Source of the DNA: Clostridium aceticum
GTDB lineage: Bacteria; Bacillota; Clostridia; Peptostreptococcales; Natronincolaceae
Assembly: GCF_001042715.1 (NCBI RefSeq)
Contig: NZ_CP009687.1
Coordinates: 3,463,418-3,527,417, forward strand
Reading direction: 5' to 3'
DNA: 64,000 bases
How positions within the stretch are numbered: position 1 is the first letter of the stretch; every line of letters starts with the position of its first letter. The notes under the pieces were generated by a model. That model did no database searches. It saw only the letters and a program-made list of their open reading frames with translations, and was not told the origin of the DNA. Shown in pieces: positions 51,499-60,782 of this stretch. Both the position numbers and the translations under genes were made by a program.

Positions 51499-53331
51499 TT
51501 AAAATCCCGTAAATAGCAAAAATGCTAATATAACCGTCAGAAGAATAGCATAAATAAATACATCACCAAAAATAATTTTGTGCTCATATTCCTTCACACA
51601 GTAGTTAGGCACCTTGTCGACAATGGTAGTCACAGGGGTATACACATAGGCCTCTGTATTTGCCCAACGAGGTAAGTGTAAGTGGAATAGATGGTATTTA
51701 GAACCTATGATAAACATACCAAAGCCCAATGTATAGACGCCAATCATGCCTACTAAGTCGGAAGCGTTCCAAAAATTCATGCCCACAATATACTTTTCCA
51801 CGAACTCAGGACTATAGGAAAATGCACCTACTGTCGGTATAAACAATCTGTCTAATAACATAGACGGTCTTAATCCTATAACAACAATGAAAACAGCTAA
51901 TACTGCCATAGCTATGTTCATTCTACGGTGATCACCTTCTATATCCTTATATTTTTCCTTCATATCTCCTAGAAAAATATAAGAGAAGAACTTAATAAAG
52001 GAGCAAACTGTTCCCGCACTAACCAGCTTAAAAAACAACTCTGCATATTTAAATGAAGGGTGACCATATTCGTAAGCCTCAATAATCGCATGATGCAGTA
52101 TAGATTTGCTGGCAAAACCGTTAAATCCTGGCATCCCTGTAATACCAAGGGCTGCTATTAAACATAGAAGTGCAGTTATTGGCATTTTTCTCCACAACCC
52201 ACCAAGTTCATACATATTTAATTCCTTCGTTCTCATGTATACAAGACCTGCCACCATGAAAAGCAATACCTTAAACAGAGAATGATTCAGCATATGATAA
52301 ACACTGCCAATGAAACCCATAGGACCTTTATATCCTAAATAAGCTGCTACACCAATCCCCATAATTACATAACCCATTTGACTTACACTATGGTAGGCCA
52401 GCATTTTCTTCATATTTCCCTGCTGTAGTGCCATAAATACACCTATTAACATTGTTAAAATTCCAAGCCATATGATCACAACACCAGCATGTTTAGAAAC
52501 CTGCCATATTAAATCACTGGCAGCTGTTATATTGCTTAAATCTGGAGAAAAAACAACAGCCATTACCTTCAACATACCATAAGCCCCTACCTTCATTAAT
52601 ATACCTGAAGATAATGCATTTACAGAAATTGGTGCTCCTGCATAGATTTTAGGAACCCAAAAGTGGAAGGGAAACATAGCAGCTTTAATACCAAATCCAA
52701 CGATTAAAAAAGCTGCAATAATATATTTTATATAGTTCATTTCAGTAAATTGAACAGCAAGATTTGTCCATTCAAAAGTACCAGTATAAGCTGATAACAT
52801 AAGAATACCACTTAAAATACACAAACCACCAATAATACCCATATAGATATAAACATTTCCCGCCTCTAACTGCTCGTCCCCTCTATGATATACCATTAAG
52901 AAATAGGAACTAAAAGTCATCATTTCAAAGAACAAGAAAAAGCTTATTAAATCCCCTGCCATTAAGGTTCCTATCGTGGAAATATAGGTGATTGTATAGA
53001 AAAAGTAATTTAATTCCTCTAGACTGTAAAAACCGATCACCAACCACAACACGCCCGCCAATAGGATAAAAAGATAATTAAATAGATCTATTTTTAAGAT
53101 AACACCCGTTTGAAAGACACTACCAATCTCATAAACTACTGGCCCCTCTAATAGCTGTCGATAGGTCAAAGCTACAAAAACCGTAGTCAGAAACATAAAG
53201 GCTTTGACAACGTTTCTTCTAACTTTTGCACCTCTTTCACCTGTGAATGGTATGATTAATATTTCCAAAATAGCAAATCCCGCCACCAAGAAGGGTAAGC
53301 CCATTCGTACAACTGCCGCGCCTATATCCAT
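51499..53331 (-). CDS. Mrp/complex I-type proton-channel subunit (second copy of a tandem pair)
   Basis: The 610-residue protein belongs to the NuoL/M/N-MrpA/D antiporter family with about 14-15 helices. The key Glu is in FLFFEMMTFSSYFL and the key Lys in GFGIKAAMFPFHFW. The usual DAHSSAPTP-type loop is changed to PKIYAGAPISVNALSSG, so the conserved His is missing. It is strongly similar to the neighbouring 53393 gene (ALGITGMPGFNGFASKSILH, then HAIIEAYEYGH in both), so the two are duplicates. The start at 53331 follows AGGAGG by seven bases. It is last in the operon and probably conducts ions. Confidence 0.88.
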   Translation of the reverse strand: MDIGAAVVRMGLPFLVAGFAILEILIIPFTGERGAKVRRNVVKAFMFLTTVFVALTYRQLLEGPVVYEIGSVFQTGVILKIDLFNYLFILLAGVLWLVIGFYSLEELNYFFYTITYISTIGTLMAGDLISFFLFFEMMTFSSYFLMVYHRGDEQLEAGNVYIYMGIIGGLCILSGILMLSAYTGTFEWTNLAVQFTEMNYIKYIIAAFLIVGFGIKAAMFPFHFWVPKIYAGAPISVNALSSGILMKVGAYGMLKVMAVVFSPDLSNITAASDLIWQVSKHAGVVIIWLGILTMLIGVFMALQQGNMKKMLAYHSVSQMGYVIMGIGVAAYLGYKGPMGFIGSVYHMLNHSLFKVLLFMVAGLVYMRTKELNMYELGGLWRKMPITALLCLIAALGITGMPGFNGFASKSILHHAIIEAYEYGHPSFKYAELFFKLVSAGTVCSFIKFFSYIFLGDMKEKYKDIEGDHRRMNIAMAVLAVFIVVIGLRPSMLLDRLFIPTVGAFSYSPEFVEKYIVGMNFWNASDLVGMIGVYTLGFGMFIIGSKYHLFHLHLPRWANTEAYVYTPVTTIVDKVPNYCVKEYEHKIIFGDVFIYAILLTVILAFLLFTGF

Positions 53332-53392
53332 TCTTTGTCCTCCTCTCTTGTATGAGTAAACCAAGGGGAACCCGAAGGCCCCCTATATTTAA

Positions 53393-55444
53393 TTAACCAA
53401 ATCTCGTCAATAAAAACAGTGTTGTTGCCAAAATAATTGTATAAATCATTACATCACTCTTAATCATCGCTATTTCATAGCGATTTGTAATGCTATGAGA
53501 TACATTTAAAACTCCTTTATACAACGGTTTATAGATAGTGTTTTCAACACTTAACCATTTTGGTAAATGAAGATGGAATAGGTGATATTTTTTACCTAGT
53601 ACAAATATAGCTATACCCAATAGGTAAACCCACACCATACCAATCATATCGTGACCGTTAAAAAACTTCATATCTACAAGATATTTATCTATAAAACCAG
53701 GGTCGTAGGTCAAACTCCTAGTCGCCGGTATAATAAACTGATTTAATATATAACTGGGAGATTGACCGATGAAAACAATCAGGAGGGCTAACCCCGCCAT
53801 AGACATATCCATCATACCTTTTTCTCCCTCTATATCCTTATACTTATCAGGACATTTTCCTAAAAATACATAACTAAATAGTTTTATAAAAGAGCACACG
53901 GTTCCTGCACTCACAATGGTGAAGAGAACTTCTGCATATTTAAAGGAATGGTGACCATACTCATAGGCTTCAATGATAGCATGATGAAGTATAGACTTAC
54001 TGGCAAAGCCGTTAAATCCTGGCATCCCAGTGATTCCTAATGCGGCAATAATTGTAACAAAGGCCGTAAAAGGCATTTTTTTCCATAATCCTCCAAGTTT
54101 ATACATATCTAACTCGTGGGTTCTCATATATACTAGGCCTACTGCCATAAATAGCAGTGCCTTGAACAATGCATGATTAATAATATGATATATGCTTCCT
54201 GAAAATCCCATAGCTCCTTTGTAACCCAGATATGCAGCTACACCTATCCCCATAATGATATAGCCCATTTGGCTAATACTGTGGTAGGCCAACATTTTTT
54301 TCATATTACTTTGCTGTAGTGCCATAAAAACTCCTACAACCATCGTTATGATCCCTACCCAAATAATGAGGCCTCCTAGTTTTTGAGATACCTCCCATAA
54401 TGGATCTTTATAGCCACTTACCTCCTCTATACTAGGTACGAAGAAACTAGTAGCTACCCTTAAGATTCCATAAGCTCCTACTTTAATCAAGATTCCCGAC
54501 AGAAGTGCACTGGCAGGAGTAGGCGCTACCGGATGAGCTTTAGGCAGCCAAATATGCAAAGGAAGCATACCCGCCTTTATACCAAAACCCGCAACAAAAA
54601 GAATCGTAATTAAATACTTTATCCACCCTAAGTCCTGTAATGCCGAGGCTAAAGGTACAAATTCTAATGTATTTGTATGGGCAACCAATAAAATCATACC
54701 CAACAGAATACATAACCCACCGCTTACGCCCATATAAATATAGCTATTTCCAGCTAAGATGGACTCCTTTGATTGATTATGGGCCACCAGCATATAGGAA
54801 CTGAAGGTCATCAATTCAAAGAATAAAAACATTGTCAAAAGGTCTCCCGCCATAACGGTTCCTAAAATACCGCCAAGGGTTACAGACATCCAAAGATAAA
54901 AACGGTTTCGGTGCTGCTCTATTCCCATGTAATCATGAGCATAAATACTTACTAAGAACCAAAGTATACCTGCAGTTGCCGCCATAAGAAAGCTCAACAT
55001 GTCTACATGAAAAGTCAATCCATATCCAAACCATCCGTTCAAAGTGTAGTGAATACTTCCTTGAGCTACCTGCGGATACATTGCCAAAACTAATATAAAA
55101 CTGATAAAGCTGTTATCTACTACTGTAGAATCCCGTAAGTTTTCAGATCTTTTTCCTAAAAACGCTTCTATCGGTCCTGCTAATAAGGAAAACAAGATCA
55201 CTGCTACAGGTAGTGCCTTAAATCCTGTTACCGTTCGAAGAAACTCCGGTCCAATTCTTATAAGTTTTTGTAAACTATTGCCCTCCATCTTTGTTGAAAT
55301 TACAAAAGCAAAAACACATACTATTGTAATTAAAAACATTAAAATACTGTTGATGCAGAAATAGTCTAAAGGATGCTTTTTTAGAGAATCTTTTAGGCCT
55401 TTCTGAAAGCCACCATTTTTCTTAACCGACTCTGTCGCTTTCAT
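53393..55444 (-). CDS. Mrp/complex I-type proton-channel subunit (first copy of a tandem pair)
   Basis: The 683-residue membrane protein of the NuoL/MrpA/MrpD family keeps all classical residues: Glu in FLFFELMTFSSYML near residue 210, Lys in GFGIKAGMLPLHIW near residue 290, and the PKAHPVAPTPASALLSG loop with its His. A roughly 60-residue N-terminal extension adds one helix. No classical long MrpA gene exists in the operon, so this protein and its duplicate may fill part of the MrpA role; that is inference. Start at ATG 55444 after GGAGG. Confidence 0.88.
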   Translation of the reverse strand: MKATESVKKNGGFQKGLKDSLKKHPLDYFCINSILMFLITIVCVFAFVISTKMEGNSLQKLIRIGPEFLRTVTGFKALPVAVILFSLLAGPIEAFLGKRSENLRDSTVVDNSFISFILVLAMYPQVAQGSIHYTLNGWFGYGLTFHVDMLSFLMAATAGILWFLVSIYAHDYMGIEQHRNRFYLWMSVTLGGILGTVMAGDLLTMFLFFELMTFSSYMLVAHNQSKESILAGNSYIYMGVSGGLCILLGMILLVAHTNTLEFVPLASALQDLGWIKYLITILFVAGFGIKAGMLPLHIWLPKAHPVAPTPASALLSGILIKVGAYGILRVATSFFVPSIEEVSGYKDPLWEVSQKLGGLIIWVGIITMVVGVFMALQQSNMKKMLAYHSISQMGYIIMGIGVAAYLGYKGAMGFSGSIYHIINHALFKALLFMAVGLVYMRTHELDMYKLGGLWKKMPFTAFVTIIAALGITGMPGFNGFASKSILHHAIIEAYEYGHHSFKYAEVLFTIVSAGTVCSFIKLFSYVFLGKCPDKYKDIEGEKGMMDMSMAGLALLIVFIGQSPSYILNQFIIPATRSLTYDPGFIDKYLVDMKFFNGHDMIGMVWVYLLGIAIFVLGKKYHLFHLHLPKWLSVENTIYKPLYKGVLNVSHSITNRYEIAMIKSDVMIYTIILATTLFLLTRFG

Positions 55445-55575
55445 TTTAATGCGCCTCCATTAAATTTAATCTTTTACTATACTTTATTCCGATAAAACCT
55501 TAAAAATTATAATATATTATATTATTTAAAGGAATGAATGAACACAAATCCTATGATTTTGTTTATCACTTCCTA

Positions 55576-57069
55576 TTAATATAAAAATGTTACTACAGCT
55601 TGTTCTACAAAGTTCATTACAATTTGTGGGAAGAAACCAATGATGACACATAATGCTGCTATGATAATCATAGGAACTGTCATTGCTTTTGGTAGTTTAT
55701 CCCATACCATTTCACTGGCATTTTTTCTTTCTTTATCTTCTTTTAAGAAAGCACTAATGATGATTGGTAAATAATAAACAGCGTTTAAGAAACTACTGAT
55801 TAAGATTACAATCAAATAAACTATTTTACCAGCTTCTAACGTAGCAAAACTCAGGTACCACTTGCTCATAAACCCGTTCAATCCTGGAATCCCAATCATA
55901 CCTAGAGCACCTGTGGTAAATACCAGCATGGTTATAGGCATTTCATAGCCTATCCCCTCTAAATCCCTAATATCTCGCTTACCTGTTTTGTAAATGATGG
56001 CACCTGCACTTAAGAATAGAGCAGATTTCATCAATGCATGGGTAATCACATGAAATAATGCTGCTGAAAACCCTTGAGCCGTTGCTAAGCCAATTCCTAG
56101 AAAAATATACCCTATTTGAGCCACACTAGAGTAGGCCAACAACCGTTTGATATCCTTCTGTCCTATGGCAAACACAGAACCCATAATCATACCTACAGCT
56201 GCAAAATAAGTGATGAATTGTGGAATTGATATTGCTTGAACAATAGGTAATCCTATGACTCTAAATAACAGTTTCATAGCAACAAAGATATACACTTTTA
56301 CTACCAACCCCGATAATAAGGCACTTGAAGGGGTAGGTGCTGAAGAGTGGGCGTCTGGTAGCCAAATATGCAAGGGAAAAACTGCTGCTTTGATTCCTAA
56401 GCCAGTTAGCATTAAACCTAAAGCCAGTAATAAGTTCCTTGGATAAAATTGCCACACTTCTCCCATAACTCTATAAATTTCTCCCATGTTTAAGTATCCT
56501 GTTACCATATAAAGTAATGCAAGACCAAACAAGAAGGAGAGTGAACCTAAAGTGTTTAAAATCAAGTATCTAAAGGCTGCCATATAATTTTGTTTCTTAC
56601 GTTTAATAGAAATAATAGCACAGGATGTAATGGCTAAAATCTCCATAAATACATAGGTGTTAAATAAATCATTTGTAAAGGTAATACCAACCATTCCCAA
56701 TAACAGTAAAAAAACTAAGCTGTAATATCCAGCAATTTGTTTTGGATATATTTCATGCTCAATATCTTTAATAGAATAAACAACAATTAATATTGCTAAA
56801 GATATAATAAAGAACACCATAAAAGTTGAAAATTCATCGATATTGAACTGAATACCAATTTTTGCACTCCAATTACCAATGTTATAAAGGCGAGCTCCAT
56901 TTTGAAACACATCCACCAGCAAATATACCGCCATGCCCCATACGATGGCTAAAGTGCCTAAAATTGTTGCCTTAGACTTACCATCGAAATCCTTCGTCAT
57001 CACTGGTATAACCACTGCTGCCATTAATAATAGGAGCAACATATATAAAGGAAATTGCATACTATCCAT
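55576..57069 (-). CDS. mrpD: Na+/H+ antiporter subunit D (MrpD/MbhH-like)
   Basis: The 497-residue protein has 14 helices with Glu in TYVFMEILAITSCA near residue 133, Lys in GIKAAVFPLHIWLPDAHSSA near residue 225 and the following PTPSSALLSGLVVKVY. These are standard MrpD features. It forms one proton path of the Mrp complex. A GTG at 57081 opens the frame, but ATG at 57069 is better spaced from AAGGAG and overlaps the mrpC stop by eight bases. Confidence 0.92.
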   Translation of the reverse strand: MDSMQFPLYMLLLLLMAAVVIPVMTKDFDGKSKATILGTLAIVWGMAVYLLVDVFQNGARLYNIGNWSAKIGIQFNIDEFSTFMVFFIISLAILIVVYSIKDIEHEIYPKQIAGYYSLVFLLLLGMVGITFTNDLFNTYVFMEILAITSCAIISIKRKKQNYMAAFRYLILNTLGSLSFLFGLALLYMVTGYLNMGEIYRVMGEVWQFYPRNLLLALGLMLTGLGIKAAVFPLHIWLPDAHSSAPTPSSALLSGLVVKVYIFVAMKLLFRVIGLPIVQAISIPQFITYFAAVGMIMGSVFAIGQKDIKRLLAYSSVAQIGYIFLGIGLATAQGFSAALFHVITHALMKSALFLSAGAIIYKTGKRDIRDLEGIGYEMPITMLVFTTGALGMIGIPGLNGFMSKWYLSFATLEAGKIVYLIVILISSFLNAVYYLPIIISAFLKEDKERKNASEMVWDKLPKAMTVPMIIIAALCVIIGFFPQIVMNFVEQAVVTFLY

Positions 57070-57448
57070 TGGCCTGCTCACTCCTTAACTCCATAATCTC
57101 ATCTAATTCGATGGTCCCATAGGCTTCATATATTTTTACAATTAAACTAAGCGAGTAAGCTGTTATACTAACGGCTACAACAATTCCCGTTAGGATCATG
57201 GCAGTAGGTAATGGATTAACATAAAGTTCTGTTGTTTGTTCCTTTACCAATCCAAATATCGGTGAATTTCCTCCTGCAACATATCCTACTGAAACCATTA
57301 ATAAAAACACAGCTGTTTCCATAACATTGATCCCAATTACTTTTTTTAGAAGATTAGGATGTGTCAGTACAGTATATAGCCCTATTACAAATAAAATTGC
57401 AGCACCAATATAATTAGTGCGGTCTATTATCGCTTGTAATATCTCCAC
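57062..57448 (-). CDS. mrpC: Na+/H+ antiporter subunit C (MrpC/NuoK-like)
   Basis: The 128-residue protein has three helices with the NuoK-like core VIGINVMETAVFLLMVSVGY near residue 36 and LPTAMILTGIVVAVSITAYS near residue 80. It lines the antiporter's membrane path next to MrpD. Start is GTG at 57448, nine bases after AAGGAGG, inside the end of mrpB (35-base overlap). Confidence 0.92.
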   Translation of the reverse strand: MEILQAIIDRTNYIGAAILFVIGLYTVLTHPNLLKKVIGINVMETAVFLLMVSVGYVAGGNSPIFGLVKEQTTELYVNPLPTAMILTGIVVAVSITAYSLSLIVKIYEAYGTIELDEIMELRSEQANG

Positions 57449-57872
57449 TGAATTTATCCTCCTTAATAAATGTATGAAAGAGGGTGATTAAAGTAACTGC
57501 CACCTTCATACCTATCCCAATAGTTACTAATGAAAGTAGTCCTGCTTTAACAGGTTCCCCTACCCGAAGCATGTAAGCTCCTGCTTCCCTAAGCTTATGC
57601 ACATCATACCCCATAAAGATGACTACAAAGGCCATGAATGCAAAGCATAGTAATCCTTCAACTTTTCGCTTGAAAATTTTATCAGGCATTTTAACCTCTG
57701 CCTTTTCTATCCCAAACACGATCGTATATAAAACAACAGCTGAGGCAACAATAGCCCCTCCTGCAAATCCTCCACCTGGGGAAATACTACCGTGTAAAAT
57801 AACATACATCCCATAAAGATAAATAAACGGCATTACGATTCTTGTAATGGTTTTTACAATCAAATCATCCAT
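57414..57872 (-). CDS. mrpB: Na+/H+ antiporter subunit B (MrpB/MbhF-like)
   Basis: The 152-residue protein has about four helices and the MrpB hallmark HGSISPGGGFAGGAIVASAV near residue 27. It starts at ATG 57872, overlapping the stop of the upstream gene by one base (TAATG). It is a structural membrane subunit in Mrp and Mbh complexes. Confidence 0.92.
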   Translation of the reverse strand: MDDLIVKTITRIVMPFIYLYGMYVILHGSISPGGGFAGGAIVASAVVLYTIVFGIEKAEVKMPDKIFKRKVEGLLCFAFMAFVVIFMGYDVHKLREAGAYMLRVGEPVKAGLLSLVTIGIGMKVAVTLITLFHTFIKEDKFSGDITSDNRPH

Positions 57873-58174
57873 TATGCTTCACCTTCTTTTTTGTGTGTTG
57901 AGGTTTCATTTCCTCTTAATACTGACAGCACTGCTACAATAGAAGTAAAAAGTACGCCTGCCTCCAGTAAAGTATCTGCACCCCTATAGTATTTTAAGAC
58001 AGCGGTAACCGTATTAGGACTTTTCGTATCGTCAATAGAGTTGTCCACATAGTAAGTCGCTACTTCGTTGTAACTTGGGTTATTTATATTTCCTATAGGT
58101 GGCATTTCCAACATACCAGTAATCATAATCACTAATAAACCTATTAACACAAATATAGTGAATAGCTTTTTCAT
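57872..58174 (-). CDS. MbhE-like subunit (split-off C-terminal part of MrpA)
   Basis: The 100-residue protein has one N-terminal helix, an outer segment with YYVDNSIDDTKSPNTVTAVL and a second helix (GADTLLEAGVLFTSIVAVLS). In classical Mrp these sequences form the end of MrpA; here, as in archaeal Mbh, they are a separate small gene. It overlaps the DUF4040 gene by four bases. Confidence 0.85.
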   Translation of the reverse strand: MKKLFTIFVLIGLLVIMITGMLEMPPIGNINNPSYNEVATYYVDNSIDDTKSPNTVTAVLKYYRGADTLLEAGVLFTSIVAVLSVLRGNETSTHKKEGEA

Positions 58175-58410
58175 TTTTCTGACCTCCTTGTCCTACTAAT
58201 GGTAGCGATTAGGAGAATAGTTGTAGCCCCTGCCCCAATAGCTGCCTCGGTTAAGGCGATATCCGGTGCTCTAAGGATCAACCATAAAATAGCCATTGTT
58301 AAGCTGTAGGCACCAAAGATAATAACAGCTGATAATAAATCCTTTGTTCTTTCTACTGCAATAGCACAACCAATTAGAAAAATAATCAGTACAATATTTA
58401 GAACTTCCAT
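58171..58410 (-). CDS. DUF4040/MbhD-like subunit (split-off MrpA segment)
   Basis: The 79-residue protein has three helices and the family core RAPDIALTEAAIGAGATTIL near residue 47. It corresponds to the MrpA region just before the MbhE-like part. The start at 58410 (ATG) is chosen over GTG 58419 because AGGTGGAG precedes it. Confidence 0.88.
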   Translation of the reverse strand: MEVLNIVLIIFLIGCAIAVERTKDLLSAVIIFGAYSLTMAILWLILRAPDIALTEAAIGAGATTILLIATISRTRRSEK

Positions 58411-58434
58411 ATGCTCCACCTCTTTCTAAAAAGC

Positions 58435-58728
58435 CTATGATGTTTTTCCCTTTTTCAACTCAGCCTTGGCAATAATGTGAGCTGCTGTAGGACTAGTAAC
58501 CCAAATAAAACCAATTACGATCACCAACTTAACTGCTGTCAAACTAAGACCCTCATGTATCATCAAAGCTAATAAAATCAAACCTGCTCCTAAGGTATCG
58601 CTCTTTGTTGTAGCATGCATACGACAGAAGGCGTCAGGCATCCTGATGAGTCCCAAAGTTCCTACTAGAAGGAAAAAACAACCTCCTATTATTAATAATA
58701 TCATGATTATATCAACGAATAGTTCCAT
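58435..58728 (-). CDS. mrpG: Na+/H+ antiporter subunit G
   Basis: The 97-residue protein has three helices. GLIRMPDAFCRMHATTKSDT near residue 26 is the MrpG hallmark, followed by GAGLILLALMI. It starts at ATG 58728 behind GGGTGAG. It follows mrpF by 14 bases, the usual F-G order. Confidence 0.92.
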   Translation of the reverse strand: MELFVDIIMILLIIGGCFFLLVGTLGLIRMPDAFCRMHATTKSDTLGAGLILLALMIHEGLSLTAVKLVIVIGFIWVTSPTAAHIIAKAELKKGKTS

Positions 58729-58742
58729 CAGTACTCACCCCT

Positions 58743-59009
58743 TTAAAATAATTTTCCTTTTTCTACATATTTTGAAACGCAAACCGTCATAATAAATCCT
58801 ATCATTGCATATACTAGAGCTACATCTATGAAGGTATCCTCTCCTGTCAATATTGCTAACAAAGCTATGATCGTGGTTATTTTTGTAGAAATTACATTGA
58901 TTGAAATAACTCGATCTGTAGGAGTAGGCCCTACATAGGCTCGATATAAACAAGCAAACGTTAAAATTGCTAGAAAAATAGTCGCCCCACTAAAGGCTAA
59001 CATCCTCAT
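58743..59009 (-). CDS. mrpF: Na+/H+ antiporter subunit F
   Basis: The 88-residue protein has three helices with YRAYVGPTPTDRVISINVIS near residue 22 and TFIDVALVYAMIGFI near residue 62, typical of MrpF. Start at ATG 59009, seven bases after GAGGAGG. A 75-base gap without coding signal separates it from mrpE. Confidence 0.92.
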   Translation of the reverse strand: MRMLAFSGATIFLAILTFACLYRAYVGPTPTDRVISINVISTKITTIIALLAILTGEDTFIDVALVYAMIGFIMTVCVSKYVEKGKLF

Positions 59010-59084
59010 TTGATATCCTCCTCTAATTTTCTCACATGTCCTTTAAAAATCCTATGGCTTAAATCCTCAACTACTTTCTTGCTA

Positions 59085-59597
59085 CTAACCAGTGGTCTTA
59101 TCATCCAGTAGGCAACAATAGTGCTCTAAGATTGAATCTGTCATTCCTTCAGCAGCTTCCTTTGTTAACGCATGTATAACAAATCCATCTTCTTCAACAT
59201 CAACGGTTAATGTTCCCGGAGTTAAAGTTACTGCATTACCATAAATTACTTTAGCTACATCGTTTTTAAGCATCATAGGTACCTTGACAAAACAGGGACT
59301 TATGGGTAATGATGGATTTAATACAATTAATGCTACATCTATATTGGCCTTTACTATCTCTACTATAAGTGTCAGTATAAATCTTAAAAAAGTCATTAGT
59401 TTTTTCAGGTAATATAGCGGCATTTCCTTCTCTGAAAAGGCAATTTCTTTGGAGTACATTACCACCATTAAACAGACAACTGCACCTACAGCAATAGATT
59501 CTACAGTGATCTTAGGAGATAATATTAACCAAAAGAAAAACAAAGGTAAAAACAAATAGACATTCTTTTTTGCTAACCATGAATCCTTTTCCTTCAT
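59085..59597 (-). CDS. mrpE: Na+/H+ antiporter subunit E
   Basis: The 170-residue protein has two or three N-terminal helices and a cytoplasmic C-terminal half with the MrpE marks VKANIDVALIVLNPSLPISP near residue 83 and NAVTLTPGTLTVDVEEDGF near residue 121. It is the first gene of the operon mrpE-F-G-DUF4040-MbhE-B-C-D-(two large subunits). This order equals the archaeal Mbh antiporter module. The promoter is the extended -10 at 59692-59700. Confidence 0.93.
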   Translation of the reverse strand: MKEKDSWLAKKNVYLFLPLFFFWLILSPKITVESIAVGAVVCLMVVMYSKEIAFSEKEMPLYYLKKLMTFLRFILTLIVEIVKANIDVALIVLNPSLPISPCFVKVPMMLKNDVAKVIYGNAVTLTPGTLTVDVEEDGFVIHALTKEAAEGMTDSILEHYCCLLDDKTTG

Positions 59598-59691
59598 TCT
59601 ATTTCACCTCTAATCTTGTTTAATTTTTAACCTCTTATGTAAACCTCTTGAATGTTTCAAAAGATTCCAAAGAGATTTGTTCTAATTAGCT

Positions 59692-59700
59692 ATTATACCA
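59692..59700 (-). promoter_or_regulatory. Extended -10 promoter of the Mrp operon
   Basis: On the minus strand TGGTATAAT (TATAAT at 59692-59697) fits an extended -10 element; no good -35 box is visible. It lies about 95 bases before mrpE and after the upstream terminator. Confidence 0.5.
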
Positions 59701-59724
59701 CGGAATCTAAAAAATTTCTACATG

Positions 59725-59770
59725 TTTTAAGGATGAGCGATTATGTTTCTATAATCTCCCATCCTTAAAA
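59725..59770 (-). terminator. Terminator between the small membrane genes and mrp
   Basis: TTTTAAGGATG...GATTAT pairs with ATAATC...CATCCTTAAAA over about 19 of 20 positions. It separates the 59830-60782 operon from mrpE. Two 13-base direct repeats TTACTACGTTAGA (59791-59803, 59805-59817) lie beside it. Confidence 0.8.
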
Positions 59771-59829
59771 AATTTTTTATTTACTTTGTTTTACTACGTT
59801 AGATTTACTACGTTAGAAGAAGTGCAAAA

Positions 59830-60234
59830 TTATTCTACCATGCCCTCTTTTTGTTGGACTGCTGTCATACCATAAAGCTTTTTAATGCCTAGCCAAGATA
59901 ATCCTGCTACAGCTGCGATGGTTCCTAGTCTTCCTCCTACACCTACAAAAGCAGTTGTGGTAGCAATAAAAATAATACCAGCTAGAAAACCCACAGCTAC
60001 CATCTCTTGGATTTTAGGGAATTTTCCTACAGCCACCATACCTGCATAAGAAGCACATGTAGCCACTGCAGCTAATGTAGCACCTTTATCCGGAAAGAAA
60101 TGAGGAAAAATAAAACCTGCAACCAAAGTCACAATGGCTGAACCAAACACTGCTCCCTTATTCATAGTAATACTTATATAATATGTTATCAAAGCTGCCG
60201 CTATAGAAACCAATATAATTACTAATTTGTCCAT
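59830..60234 (-). CDS. Small polytopic membrane protein, unknown function (paralogue of 60249 gene)
   Basis: The 134-residue protein is almost entirely hydrophobic with about four helices rich in Gly and Ala (ASYAGMVAVGKFPKIQEMVA near residue 61, and TAFVGVGGRLGTIAAVAGL near residue 93). It resembles its neighbour in the ASxxGM and GVGG/GIGGKGGT stretches, so the two are probably paralogues of one complex. It starts at ATG 60234 behind AGGGGG. No known family was recognised. Its place between a dedicated promoter and the Mrp operon suggests a membrane transport or energy role; that is inference. Confidence 0.75.
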   Translation of the reverse strand: MDKLVIILVSIAAALITYYISITMNKGAVFGSAIVTLVAGFIFPHFFPDKGATLAAVATCASYAGMVAVGKFPKIQEMVAVGFLAGIIFIATTTAFVGVGGRLGTIAAVAGLSWLGIKKLYGMTAVQQKEGMVE

Positions 60235-60248
60235 TGATCTTCAACCCC

Positions 60249-60602
60249 CTAAACAAATAAATTCATAATTGCTCTTGTAACCTGCACAGACATAGCCGCT
60301 GTAGTCCCGCCTTTACCACCAATGCCTGCATAAACTTCCCCTGAAAAAATAAGTACTATACCGTTTATAATACCACCTATTGCTGCAGCCATAGGGGAAG
60401 ATAATACTGCGAAACCAGACATTCCAACGAAGGAAGCAATATAAGTAGCCGCTGCAAGAGGAGCTGGTAACAAGATTGCCGCCAATACCCCTACTAAGCC
60501 ATTAGCAACAATAGGACCATAACCCATCTTATGATTGATATACCATGTAATCGTTGCCCCTATACAGGTACATATCATTGTATATATCTTGTTTTTATCC
60601 AT
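60249..60602 (-). CDS. Small polytopic membrane protein, unknown function
   Basis: The 117-residue protein has about four helices with TWYINHKMGYGPIVANGLVG near residue 19, ASFVGMSGFAVLSSP near residue 55 and GEVYAGIGGKGGTTAAMSVQ near residue 87. It shares both the helix layout and the ASxxGM and GIGG motifs with the 59830 protein. Start at ATG 60602 after GGGGGGAAGG, 12 bases past the stop of a 55-residue gene. Confidence 0.75.
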   Translation of the reverse strand: MDKNKIYTMICTCIGATITWYINHKMGYGPIVANGLVGVLAAILLPAPLAAATYIASFVGMSGFAVLSSPMAAAIGGIINGIVLIFSGEVYAGIGGKGGTTAAMSVQVTRAIMNLFV

Positions 60603-60614
60603 TTTCCTTCCCCC

Positions 60615-60782
60615 CTATTTACTTAATTCTTTGAAATGTCCAGTTAGAGCAATCACAAAAAAAATCGCTGCCGCCAATAAAATAACTACGTTTAGTGTGT
60701 TTTCACTTCTAACTACGCCTGCCCCCATCATACTTACCCCTGTTGCCACATACGCTGCCAACCAAAACATTTTTCTAACCAT
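60615..60782 (-). CDS. 55-residue membrane protein, unknown function
   Basis: A short frame begins ATG at 60782 behind GGGAGAGGG and reads MVRKMFWLAAYVATGVSMMG, then AGVVRSENTLNVVILLAAAI and FFVIALTGHFKELSK. It has two predicted helices. It is the first of three tightly spaced small membrane genes on the minus strand (gaps of 12 and 14 bases) under the promoter at 61061-61089. The regular codon use, ribosome site and spacing support it as real. No family was recognised. Confidence 0.75.
   Translation of the reverse strand: MVRKMFWLAAYVATGVSMMGAGVVRSENTLNVVILLAAAIFFVIALTGHFKELSK

Noticed and set aside
58735-58953. 72-residue frame overlapping mrpF
   Set aside because: It is an out-of-frame shadow of mrpF with Ser/Tyr/Arg-rich composition and no ribosome site.
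59010-59084. Possible missing coding sequence between mrpE and mrpF
   Set aside because: mrpE is of full family length and the gap contains no frame continuing it; it seems to be plain intercistronic sequence.
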